From Lysinibacillus fusiformis (GTDB lineage Bacteria; Bacillota; Bacilli; Bacillales_A; Planococcaceae): a DNA stretch of 64,000 nt. Under the pieces are notes generated by a model that saw nothing but the letters and a program-made list of their open reading frames with translations, did no database searches and was not told where the DNA came from. The stretch is from assembly GCF_007362955.1 (NCBI RefSeq), contig NZ_CP041696.1, positions 4,526,001 to 4,590,000 of the forward strand, in the 5' to 3' direction. Positions 54,079 through 63,050 of this stretch are shown here, piece by piece (the first letter of the stretch is position 1; the number at the start of each line of letters is the position of its first letter). Made by a program: the position numbers and the translations under genes.

Positions 54079-54363
54079 ATGTATAGAATAATGATAATTG
54101 AAGACGATGAAAAAATTAGACAGATTGTTACTGATACGTTGAAAAAGTGGCAGTATGATGTGGTGGAAGTGACCGCAACATTCTTTTACGCCTTCATCCT
54201 ATCTTCAATTGTATTACTCGGATTTTTATTATTTCGCTACCAGCAAAATGTACATGTAATCCGACAAATGAAAAGTGAGGATTATGATAGTTTGTCGCTG
54301 GAAGGAGAACTTGCGAAAGTGCACATTGATGAACTACAGAAGCAGCATATTCAATACTATTAA
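54079..54363 (+). pseudogene. Deletion fusion of BceR-like response regulator and BceS-like kinase
   Basis: From ATG 54079, behind GATGAGG, the frame reads MYRIMIIEDDEKIRQIVTDT, the start of an OmpR/BceR-type receiver (acidic pair E8, D9, D10). At about residue 31 it switches to TFFYAFILSSIVLLGFLLF and then RYQQNVHVIRQMKSED, which is the second membrane helix and following linker of an intramembrane-sensing BceS-type kinase. It stops at ...LQKQHIQYY, before the histidine box. So most of bceR and the start of bceS are deleted in frame, and the kinase core is lost. It is a relic of the two-component system that should drive the bceAB genes nearby. Confidence 0.75.
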
Positions 54364-54575
54364 GTTTTGATACTGAAATCAAAATATTTGTCTACCATCA
54401 TGGCTTATGTAGAATTTCAATAATGAACAAGATATAAGACAATTGATTTTCTAGAAAATAGCATGCAGATGAATTTATTAAAATAACGTGGAAAAAAAGG
54501 AGGTATTTGGAAAATATTAAAGAATATATATTTTTATAACATCTACACTTTATTTTCTATTGGAGGGAGGTATTA

Positions 54576-55223
54576 ATGAAGAAAATTTATTTATTACTTT
54601 TCTTTTGTGTATTTTTAGTTAGTTGTCAACAAAGTACAGACCAAGATACCACGAAGGATTCGAAAATAGAATCCGAAGCTGAAGTAGCTTTTTTCCCTGA
54701 CACTGAAATGAGCTTATCATTAAAAGAAGCTATTGAGATCGCCCAAAAAGAGGCACTTAAGTGGAATAAAGAAGCGATGTTATATAGTGGAAATAGCGTT
54801 GATAAAGATGATACTCCAACAGGAATGGATGGCAAAAGAAAACATTGGAACATCGAATTTGGAATACCAGGTAAAACAGATTTTTATCTAGTAACTATAC
54901 GAGATGGAAAGGCAAATGAAAAAGCCCATGTGCCTGCTGGATTTGAAATTATGCCTAAAAATTACTTTATCGCTAGTGTTGAGGAATTTAAGTATGACAC
55001 GCCTGAATTATTAAAAAAGGGAGAAAAAATCACCCAAATATATCCAGGTGACACTTTTGCTAAAGGATATAATTTTAGTTTCAGTAAAGATCCCCCAAAA
55101 AACATTCCGATTGTAAATGTTATCGGTTGGGATCAGGATAAGAAAAATATGATTTATTTAGAGTTCAACGCAGTAACAGGAGAGCTAGAAGGAGAATTTG
55201 AAAAAGAACAATATATAAATTAA
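54576..55223 (+). CDS. Lipoprotein of unknown function
   Basis: 215 residues behind GGAGGGAGG. Lipobox FLVSC (Cys17), then a charged spacer and a folded region beginning SLKEAIEIAQKEALKW. The pattern of an amphipathic helix followed by beta strands (HWNIEFGIPGKTDFYLVTIRDG) recalls PepSY-like inhibitory domains, but the match is weak. It is followed after 14 bases by a secreted 3D-like protein, so the two may form an operon. Not recognised beyond that. Confidence 0.75.
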   Translation: MKKIYLLLFFCVFLVSCQQSTDQDTTKDSKIESEAEVAFFPDTEMSLSLKEAIEIAQKEALKWNKEAMLYSGNSVDKDDTPTGMDGKRKHWNIEFGIPGKTDFYLVTIRDGKANEKAHVPAGFEIMPKNYFIASVEEFKYDTPELLKKGEKITQIYPGDTFAKGYNFSFSKDPPKNIPIVNVIGWDQDKKNMIYLEFNAVTGELEGEFEKEQYIN

Positions 55224-55237
55224 AAGGGGTTGTATTC

Positions 55238-55693
55238 ATGAAGAAAAATACGTTTATCTCCATACTTACTTGCTTTATATTTATTTTTACATTTTCACAG
55301 AAAACACAGGCCAACGAAACACAAGATATCGAAACACAGGCTGCCACTGAACATACCGCAGGTGTAGTAACTGGTTATACGGGAGATACAATAGGGCACG
55401 GTGGAGCAAATTATCCAAACGAACAGTATATGACTGTTGCTGTTCATCAAAAATCAACAACAAATCACGATCCAATATTTCCTTTTGGCACTACTATACT
55501 CACAAAAAATGCTTTACCTGTAGAAGGTTATGGTAATAAAACCATCTTTAAAGTAACTGATACGGGTGATTTACAAAGAAATAGAGATTTATATTGGTTT
55601 GATGTATATTTTGGTGTCTATAATGCTACTAACGAAAGCAACGCAAAAGCATTCGGAGTAAAGAATAAAAATATTGCTTACACTGCATATTAA
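55238..55693 (+). CDS. Secreted 3D-domain-like (double-psi barrel) protein
   Basis: 151 residues. Signal peptide to about residue 25 (TQA-NET). The mature part has GVVTGYTGDT and, near 105-125, KVTDTGDLQRNRDLYWFDVYFG. The aspartates D108 and D122 in DTG...FDVYFG resemble the 3D domain of MltA/YocH/Rpf-type cell-wall enzymes. AKxFG follows as in that fold. It may cleave or bind peptidoglycan; no LysM or other binding module is attached. An AAAAGGGG site precedes the ATG. Confidence 0.68.
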   Translation: MKKNTFISILTCFIFIFTFSQKTQANETQDIETQAATEHTAGVVTGYTGDTIGHGGANYPNEQYMTVAVHQKSTTNHDPIFPFGTTILTKNALPVEGYGNKTIFKVTDTGDLQRNRDLYWFDVYFGVYNATNESNAKAFGVKNKNIAYTAY

Positions 55694-55796
55694 AGTCCCT
55701 TTGGAAACAAAATATCAGTAAACACCTAATATAGCCGACTTTTGAGTGCAATATGTAACGAAACTAAAATTAAATGTACAATTACGCAAATACATC

Positions 55797-55829
55797 AAAG
55801 ACCAAATAACACTACATTATTTGGTCTTT
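55797..55829. terminator. Bidirectional terminator
   Basis: AAAGACCAAATAA pairs perfectly with TTATTTGGTCTTT across 7 bases, about 100 bases after the 3D-like gene. Confidence 0.75.
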
Positions 55830-55925
55830 AGTATATTTGGCAAAAGATTTGTGAGTTCTACTTGCTTCAATAGAATCAAAACATACCCTAAAAACGGATT
55901 CTATAAGGTTGAAATTGGATTCTTT

Positions 55926-56155
55926 TCAATCACCAATATAACGCATAGCCAATGCCCAACGATTCTTTCCGTGTCCTAATTCTGAATGAATTTGATCCAT
56001 TGCTTCCTTTGCAGCTGCATACAGTTGTTTATCATGCTCGCGCAGAATGCCGTAGTCTGCCGCACGTCCTATTTTTCTATTTTCCAACACACGCTTCATC
56101 ATTTATTTCTGCTCACTAGTCATTAGCTGATCCATACGCTCACGCGCAGCCTAAA
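55926..56155 (-). pseudogene. Unrecognised gene fragment abutting truncated bceB
   Basis: A 58-codon frame from ATG 56102 (MMKRVLENRKIGRAADYGIL..., ending HGKNRWALAMRYIGD) looks coding and continues upstream in the same frame through a TAA at 56103-56105 as AARERMDQLMTSEQ to a TAG near 56155. The base composition is richer in G and C than its surroundings. It appears to be the 3' part of a foreign gene fused to the broken end of bceB. No ribosome site. I do not recognise the family. Confidence 0.5.
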
Positions 56156-56913
56156 ACCATGACACCCTCGGCCAGCTTGCGCCACGCCCCGATGATTCCA
56201 AAGGTAGCAACAATCATGCTTGCCATGAAGTGTTCTTTCCAAAAAATTGAATCTCCTTCCCGACTAATAAGAAAATAGGCTATTCCTAACATCAGGATGG
56301 ATAGTAACGCTAGCCATGTGGAAAACTTAAGAGGTTTCTCCATTTTTGCTTTTGCTTGAAACAACTCCACCAATTGGACTCGGCGCAAGTTTAGGAAGCT
56401 TTGCACACTAATAATGACAATCAATACTACGAACAAAAGAGTTGTCGAACCTACTGCCTTTATCGGAAAGGCAAAGGAAATCACATCATCGTATTGCATT
56501 AGATTCATCAACAGCATGCCAAAGAATTTTGACAGTAACCCACCAACCAAAATCCCGCTGATAATTGCCATTACACTAAGAAATATTGTCTCGAGAAAGA
56601 CCATTAATGCAATTTGCCGTTCACTCATTCCGTAAAGCAGGTACATTCCAAATTCTTTTTTTCGCTGTTTGATAAAAAACGAATTAGCATAAAGAATGAA
56701 GAAAATAATGAACAGGAACACTACGACAAAAGCGACGGAAACACCCATTTGGTAATTTTCTTTATTTTCAAGGGCTGCTAAAATATCTTCATTGAACATT
56801 AAAGAAGAAAACGTAAAGTGAATGATGACCCCGATGAGCATGGAAATAAAATAAATCGAATATAAACGAAAATTTCGTTTAAGGTTGCGCCAAGATAAAT
56901 CGAACAAACTCAT
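56140..56913 (-). pseudogene. Truncated BceB-like ABC permease
   Basis: 257 codons of a BceB-type FtsX permease that is normally about 640 residues. It starts normally (MSLFDLSWRNLKRNFRLYSI) and has the first FtsX helices (FFIKQRKKEFGMYLLYGMSERQ). After about residue 241 (ATFGIIG) the sequence becomes the unrelated WRKLAEGVMVLGCA and stops. The large extracellular peptide-sensing domain and the last six helices are missing, so it cannot confer resistance. Junction near 56187. Confidence 0.82.
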
Positions 56914-57656
56914 CGTCTGTCTCCCCCAATTGCCCCTTGAATCGTCAGGATTCGGTCAAAAAATTCTTTTTCCGTTTGCTCTCCTTTAAACATTTCGTTT
57001 ACGATTTTTCCGTCACGGAGAAAAATTACGCGCTGGCAATAACTAGCCGCATATGGATCATGGGTAATCATCAGAACGGTTGTCTTAAAAGTTTTATTGA
57101 GTGATTGCACTTGTTCTAGTAACTGGGTAGCCGAGCGGGAATCAAGTGCACCTGTTGGCTCATCAGCAAACACTATCGCTGGATTGGTAATGATTGCTCT
57201 AGCGGCAGCCGTACGCTGCTTTTGACCACCAGAAATTTCAGACGGATAATGATGTAAAATCGCTTCAATATTCAACGCCTCCATTAATTTTTCTAATCGC
57301 ATCTCCATTTCCGCGGTCGGCGTTTTTTGTAATGAGAGCGGCAACAGGATATTTTCTTTCACTGTTAAGGTATCCATTAAGTTATAATCTTGAAAAATAA
57401 ATCCCATTCTTTTTTGACGGAATTCTCGTAGTGCTTTCTTTTTCATATCTAACAGCGATTTTCCCTCAATCCAAACATCCCCACCACTAAAAGAGTCAAT
57501 CGTTGAGAGCGTGTTCATTAATGTCGTCTTCCCAGATCCAGAAGGTCCCATGATTGCGGTGAATTCTCCTTGTTCAATTGTCATGTCAATATTTTTCAAA
57601 ACATGTGTTTTTCCGTAAGATTTCGAAAGGTTCTTTGTTTGTATAATTTTAGCCAT
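56910..57656 (-). CDS. BceA-like ABC transporter ATPase
   Basis: 248 residues, intact. Walker A IMGPSGSGKTTLM, signature ISGGQKQRTAAARA, Walker B IVFADEPTGALDS and H-loop MITHDP. It is of the MacB/LolD/BceA type that, with BceB, removes cell-wall-active peptides such as bacitracin from their targets. It overlaps bceB by 4 bases. With BceB truncated it probably has no partner here, unless it serves another permease. GGAGGAGAG site. Confidence 0.88.
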   Translation of the reverse strand: MAKIIQTKNLSKSYGKTHVLKNIDMTIEQGEFTAIMGPSGSGKTTLMNTLSTIDSFSGGDVWIEGKSLLDMKKKALREFRQKRMGFIFQDYNLMDTLTVKENILLPLSLQKTPTAEMEMRLEKLMEALNIEAILHHYPSEISGGQKQRTAAARAIITNPAIVFADEPTGALDSRSATQLLEQVQSLNKTFKTTVLMITHDPYAASYCQRVIFLRDGKIVNEMFKGEQTEKEFFDRILTIQGAIGGDRR

Positions 57657-57814
57657 TGTCTCTCCTCCTTCACCACCCTACTATACTGACTAATTTGCCC
57701 GTCAACCATAGAAACAACAACATCTAAAGTGACAATTTTGTTATGTTGATTGAAGAACTGCCCTTTTTTATGATGGTGAGGCGTGGATAAATGATGAGGT
57801 CCTTCTAATGGCGG

Positions 57815-60800
57815 CTAACCCATTATTAAATCATAGACGGCCATTGTGGATTCCATAGGTGTTGTATTCAGCTCCTTTTGTAGTTGCTGTACACATTTTT
57901 CATACCATTTTAATGCAAGCGAGCGGTTTCGTAATTGATAGTGACTATACATCAAAAGCCGATAGCCTTCCTCCCATAATGCATCCTCACGAATCATTTT
58001 TTCAGCATAGAAGATGGCTTGCTTAAAGTTTTGTTGTCTCGTAGCATTTTGCGCTAGCCTCTCCAGTACTTCAATGTACAAAGTTTGCAACTTCTCTCGA
58101 TCTTGAGTCAGCCAATCAACTTGCTTTTTTTCACCATAAAGCGCATCTGTATAACTCGTCTCAGCAAGTTGCAACCACTCATTTGAGTATTGTGGATCAA
58201 ATTCTTCTATTCCTAACGTAAAATAATAAAGGAAACGTTCCACATCGATTTGCAGAAAACGAATATGCTGCAATTGATACATATTATTTTTTCGGTGTAT
58301 AAAGAAGCTTTCCTGACGTGCATTTCTTTGCGGTTCAAGTACCTTTAATAAAGTATTTAAGACAACCTTAAAATCACGATCAAGTGTATCGACTAAACGC
58401 TCTGGCCACAAAGTTTGAGCAATTTCTTCCTTTGGAATATACCGATGACGATGACAATATAAGTACACGAAAAGCTCCTTTGATTTTTCGCGTTGCCATT
58501 CTTTATCTTCAAGTTTCCGATGATTTCTTATTAAATTTAAACTCCCGAAAAGATTTACTTGTATTGCATCTACCGGATAAACCATTGTGCCCTCAAATTG
58601 AAAATAATTACGCATTATTTGAATTGCTGTATTTTCACTCTCACAGGTACGGCTATATTGTAAAAGTTCATAAAAAATGATTAAATTCGAAGGACCTAAA
58701 ATTGTTCTCCGTTGAAAAAAGTATTCATAGCCATGCTCAATACAGTGATTTGCAAATTGATTAAAATAAGTAATAAAGCGTTGTGTTTCATTCTCTTGAA
58801 AAGCAATAACAGATTGATAGAATAAAATATGCATCTCACCATTTTGATCGCCACAGACTTGAAATATTCGCTGTGCCTTCAATAATAGTTGCTTTGCCTT
58901 ATCAAATTCATTGTTAGAAAGTATCACCTTCACTTCAACGAGCAAAATAAGGGCAGTCATCCAAGCATCATGGACTTGTTCAGTTTCCTGTAAGCCTAAA
59001 GCCAAATACTTTTTAGCGGATACAATGTCTCCTTGGGCATGCTTGACAATCGCAAGCCCCATATAAGGCTCAGCCTTGACACGAGAAATATTCATCCTAT
59101 TCATTAGTGTAATGGCCTTCTCATAAGCGTGGTATGCCCCATCATAGTCAGGAAAATCTACCAATAACAAAGCATGTGCCTTTCGAATATAGCTAACCGC
59201 CTCTACGAACACTGATTTTTCACGGACTCCCCTTCGAATACCTTGCTGGGCAGCGTACCAAGCATCCTTCCCTAATCCTAGTAGCGCATAAACAAAGGAT
59301 GCCAACAGTTCACTTTCCCTGTGTGTCGATACCAATTGTGGGGGCATCTCTAGTCTCTTTGTCAGCAAATTTTTAGCATCAAATAATTGGCCCGTTCTGA
59401 GCAGTATACGTACATCAACATTTGCCTTTTGCAAAACTGTTTCATGTAAAGCAAACTTCTCAATGAATTGTTTAGCCTCTTTTGCTTTCCCTAAATTCAC
59501 AAGATTTTCGGTATACTGACGTTGCAGTTCTAGGCGCTCTTCTGAACTTAGTAAGTTGTCATTCACTAACTCCAATGCTTGTTTCAAATAGGGTTCAGCT
59601 AACGCTGGCTGGATTGTATCAAGGTAAATATGCGCTAATCCTGCCTGCGCTTTCGTCATAAAGAGGACATCATTTGCACTCTTCGCAATGCGCGTACATA
59701 TTTCATAGGCCTGCTTTGCCTTTTCATAATAAGCACGATAGCGATGACATTCCCCTTCAAAATAATACAATTTATAAAATTTCATTTTCTCATCTGGCGA
59801 GAAACGATTAATTTTTTCTAATAGCCACTCAAATTGACCTGCTCGTACTATACTATCCGCATAATTTTGCAATAACTCTCCACAAAAATTTGGATCATTC
59901 GTTTTAAATGCATGGTGTAAAATCGCTTGTACTTTGTTGTTATTTACATAATATAAAGCTGCTTTTTTATGTAAAACAGTATATTGTATAGCGTTTTGTT
60001 GCCATTTCATTTCTAAAAATCGACTAAACAAAGAATGGAAACGGTATAAGCCATTAGTAGCTATTGGTTGAATAAATAAATGCTTATGCACCAGGTGTTC
60101 CAGTGTTTCTGCTATTTCTGTATTATAGAATTGAGCGATTAATTCCTTTGAGAAAGTTGGAAAAATCGCAAAATATTGTAATGCCTCTTGCTCAAATTTA
60201 GTCATCTTTAAAAAAACTTCTTCTGATAAATAGGAAAACAGATCATTTGTATGAATGTTTAACCAGTGCTCAAGAACTTCACTACTCCATTGTTCTGCCA
60301 ATAATGAAATACTGATAGCCCACCCCTCTGTAATTTCAAGTACTTTTGAAATTTCAGCCTCAGATAACTGTATATCTACATAATCTTCAAAAAAAACAGT
60401 TATTTCTTCAGCAGAAAAGACTAAATCTGTTTCACTAATAATCAAAGATTTCATTTGCAACTTCATTTTCCGAATGATATCCCAATTTGGTAATGCTCTA
60501 GAGGCAATAATGAAATGGACATTTGGTGGTGAAAATTCAATTATTTTTTCCATTACATAGTTAATATGAAATTCATGGTCAACTAAATGGTAATCATCAA
60601 TAACAATTAGCAAGCGCTCTTCTATCTCACATAAACAATTGACGAAAAGTTTGTACCAACGATTTAATTCTTCTATTTTTGGAAAGCGTGATAGCTGATC
60701 CCATGTATCAAAGTCCTTTCCAAAATGGGGAATTACGCGCTGAATGCTATGAAACAGGTATCTTAGAAATGGGAGTATATTATCATCCTCTTCTGAAGCA

Positions 60801-61003
60801 CTATACCAAGAAAATCGACATGTCTCGGTGTGAAGAAATTGTGTGAGAATAGTTGTTTTCCCATATCCAGCGCCACTATGGATAAATGTGCATGTTAGGT
60901 CAAAACTCTTTTTTAGCTTTTTCATTAGCAAAGCTCGACTAATACAATGATTTGATGGCTTTGGTGGAATACATTTCGACTGAATAATAATATCTGCTGT
61001 CAT
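57815..61003 (-). CDS. Large MalT/SARP-type transcriptional regulator with BTAD domain
   Basis: 1062 residues. N-terminal STAND/MalT-like ATPase with Walker A GAGYGKTT (44-51) and Walker B LLIVIDDYHLVD. A long TPR-like helical region spans about 380-800. The C-terminal part has a SARP-type winged helix (about 830-910, with EWQREKSKELFVYLYCHRHRYIPKEEIAQ-like sequence) and a bacterial transcriptional activator domain to the end. Unlike MalT the DNA-binding domain is not LuxR-type. Such regulators act as inducer-dependent activators of catabolic operons. The intact liv/ketosynthase operon 4 kb away is the obvious candidate target, with the broken bce locus lying between them. That link is inferred. 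Confidence 0.82.
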   Translation of the reverse strand: MTADIIIQSKCIPPKPSNHCISRALLMKKLKKSFDLTCTFIHSGAGYGKTTILTQFLHTETCRFSWYSASEEDDNILPFLRYLFHSIQRVIPHFGKDFDTWDQLSRFPKIEELNRWYKLFVNCLCEIEERLLIVIDDYHLVDHEFHINYVMEKIIEFSPPNVHFIIASRALPNWDIIRKMKLQMKSLIISETDLVFSAEEITVFFEDYVDIQLSEAEISKVLEITEGWAISISLLAEQWSSEVLEHWLNIHTNDLFSYLSEEVFLKMTKFEQEALQYFAIFPTFSKELIAQFYNTEIAETLEHLVHKHLFIQPIATNGLYRFHSLFSRFLEMKWQQNAIQYTVLHKKAALYYVNNNKVQAILHHAFKTNDPNFCGELLQNYADSIVRAGQFEWLLEKINRFSPDEKMKFYKLYYFEGECHRYRAYYEKAKQAYEICTRIAKSANDVLFMTKAQAGLAHIYLDTIQPALAEPYLKQALELVNDNLLSSEERLELQRQYTENLVNLGKAKEAKQFIEKFALHETVLQKANVDVRILLRTGQLFDAKNLLTKRLEMPPQLVSTHRESELLASFVYALLGLGKDAWYAAQQGIRRGVREKSVFVEAVSYIRKAHALLLVDFPDYDGAYHAYEKAITLMNRMNISRVKAEPYMGLAIVKHAQGDIVSAKKYLALGLQETEQVHDAWMTALILLVEVKVILSNNEFDKAKQLLLKAQRIFQVCGDQNGEMHILFYQSVIAFQENETQRFITYFNQFANHCIEHGYEYFFQRRTILGPSNLIIFYELLQYSRTCESENTAIQIMRNYFQFEGTMVYPVDAIQVNLFGSLNLIRNHRKLEDKEWQREKSKELFVYLYCHRHRYIPKEEIAQTLWPERLVDTLDRDFKVVLNTLLKVLEPQRNARQESFFIHRKNNMYQLQHIRFLQIDVERFLYYFTLGIEEFDPQYSNEWLQLAETSYTDALYGEKKQVDWLTQDREKLQTLYIEVLERLAQNATRQQNFKQAIFYAEKMIREDALWEEGYRLLMYSHYQLRNRSLALKWYEKCVQQLQKELNTTPMESTMAVYDLIMG

Positions 61004-61158
61004 TAAATGATAACCTCCCCATTATACTGGCGATTAGTAGGTTACTGAACGGCGTTCCTAGTTACGTCTCAGTTCTAAACATCATATAGTTAAATTATTG
61101 ACAGTTTACCATATATTATATGTACTATTACAGAATTCAACCTTATGGGAATATATAA

Positions 61159-61189
61159 GGAGATATCTCAAAATTTTTGAGATATCTCC
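61159..61189. repeat. Perfect 15-bp inverted repeat after the chemoreceptor gene
   Basis: GGAGATATCTCAAAA (61159-61173) and its complement (61175-61189) share a single central base. It lies 45 bases past the MCP stop. No strong T-run follows on the minus strand; it may end the MCP transcript or act as an operator for the upstream DNA. Confidence 0.6.
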
Positions 61190-61233
61190 TGCTATGTGCG
61201 TTAAGCCCCCTAATACAATGACCACAATTGCTC

Positions 61234-62796
61234 TTATTGCGATTCTTTTTGGATCTTAATCTTCTTCATTAGTATATTTAATTCACCCGCCATCTTTTGT
61301 AGCTCATCCATGACCTGATTTAAAGATTCCGCAGATGTATATTGGACTTGTGCAGCTTTTGCAATTACTGATACACTCTCTAAGGATGCATGATTCGATT
61401 CTAATATGCTTCTAAAGATACTATTTGTCTTACTTGCATGACTACCGACTACTTGTGTGGCATCTGAAATAAGTTCGATTTCGTCCTCTACTTCCTTCAT
61501 GGAATTTAAAATGACATGAAACAAATCTGCATTGTTCATTATTGTGTTATTTCCTTTATGAATTTCGTTCAAACCGGTTTCCATTTTTTCTGCAATTTCA
61601 TGTACCTGAAGATCGATATTTTGTAACACACTTTGGATATCTAAAGTGGAAGTCTGAGAATTTGTAGCAAGCTTGCGAATTTCCCCAGCTACAACTGCAA
61701 AACCTTTACCATGCTCACCTGCACGAGCTGCTTCAATTGATGCATTTAAAGCAAGAAGTTTTGTTTGCTCGGATATATTTTCAATTTCACGTAAGGATTG
61801 ATTGATTTGTTGGGATTGATTGGCTAATTTTACAACTAGATCATTAATCGATTCAATTGATATTGTTATTACTTTCATCTGGGTAGAAACTTCCTGAACA
61901 GATTTCCCCCCTGCTGATGCTTGCTGTAAACTAAACTTTGCTCTAGTTGCAACTTGGTTGGCACTTTCTTGAATATGAGTAAATTTAACTAGAAGCTCCT
62001 CGTTTTTAGTAACTCCTTGTTGGAGTTGGGAGGCACTCCGTATTAAATCATCTTCATTGCTTCGAATAGCTCCCGTAATATTATGACTTGCAGTAGACAT
62101 TAACTTTGAGTCGTTTGCAAGCGCCTTTGAATGTTCGTTTACAACTAAGCCCACATGCTGTAATTCCATTAATAAACTTTGCAATTCAACAGCAGATGCC
62201 TCTTGTTGCATACGTAAGTATATCTCGTTCTTTTGTGTTTTTAGTATAATAATAATAGTCGCAATACTTGTTAAAATTAAAAAGATTGCATGGATCATTA
62301 ATAATGAAAACGAGTAATTTGCAGTCCCGCAAATTAGTTCTGGAATAGTAAAATAACCTACTAAATGTTGTGCGGCAAAAAGAATTGCACTCACTAAAAT
62401 TAAACGAATATTCTGAAATGTACCGATAAAAGCTATTACCATAAATATTGAGAAATGATATTCGACTAAACCATTGCCCGATGCAATAATAGCAATACTT
62501 CCAAATGTTAAAGTTAACATTAATAAAAATGGTAAGTGCTCACTTTTATTGTTTTTGGTAAACACTATCCATGATGCAATACATAAGACAATTGGTATAA
62601 GCAGAAGCAATAATATGATCATCGTATACGAAGACGATGAATTTATGTAACCGTTTAGTGAAAGTGTATGTGTCTCTAAAAAGTTAAATCTATGATGTAA
62701 AATGTATACAATGATAGCAAGTACAACCACACCGCTTGTAATTTTTAAAATAGAACTATTTTTCTCCAACAATACTTTTTCATTTGTCATTTTCAA
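61234..62796 (-). CDS. Methyl-accepting chemotaxis protein with multi-helix membrane sensor
   Basis: 520 residues. The N-terminus has about six membrane helices (20-190) with almost no extracellular domain, so it should sense a membrane or intramembrane signal. The C-terminal coiled coil contains the invariant MCP hairpin [21 protein letters not shown] and [15 protein letters not shown]. No HAMP is evident; a short linker, [16 protein letters not shown], joins the parts. The [16 protein letters not shown] motif in the membrane part is shared with other Bacillus multi-helix receptors. Monocistronic. Confidence 0.88.
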   Translation of the reverse strand: MKMTNEKVLLEKNSSILKITSGVVVLAIIVYILHHRFNFLETHTLSLNGYINSSSSYTMIILLLLLIPIVLCIASWIVFTKNNKSEHLPFLLMLTLTFGSIAIIASGNGLVEYHFSIFMVIAFIGTFQNIRLILVSAILFAAQHLVGYFTIPELICGTANYSFSLLMIHAIFLILTSIATIIIILKTQKNEIYLRMQQEASAVELQSLLMELQHVGLVVNEHSKALANDSKLMSTASHNITGAIRSNEDDLIRSASQLQQGVTKNEELLVKFTHIQESANQVATRAKFSLQQASAGGKSVQEVSTQMKVITISIESINDLVVKLANQSQQINQSLREIENISEQTKLLALNASIEAARAGEHGKGFAVVAGEIRKLATNSQTSTLDIQSVLQNIDLQVHEIAEKMETGLNEIHKGNNTIMNNADLFHVILNSMKEVEDEIELISDATQVVGSHASKTNSIFRSILESNHASLESVSVIAKAAQVQYTSAESLNQVMDELQKMAGELNILMKKIKIQKESQ

Positions 62797-63007
62797 TACA
62801 CCCTTTACATTTTAATAATAGTATATAAGTTATATAATCAACCTTTTTGTATAACTTACATACTATTATCGGCATTATCATAAGATTATTTATACCTATA
62901 AACAAAATCCTTCGAACTGATTTATTTTGTTTAACGGAGTCTAAATACCCATTCCGAAACAATGACAAGGAAAGTATCCTATGCAAAATAGTTTAACAAC
63001 AAAACAT

Positions 63008-63036
63008 CCCCGATTATCATTAATTGATAATCGGGG
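63008..63036. terminator. Terminator of ddh
   Basis: CCCCGATTATCA pairs perfectly with TGATAATCGGGG across 5 bases, 15 bases past the ddh stop, with TTTTGTTG after it on the minus strand. Confidence 0.8.
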
Positions 63037-63050
63037 ATGTTGACCATAAA

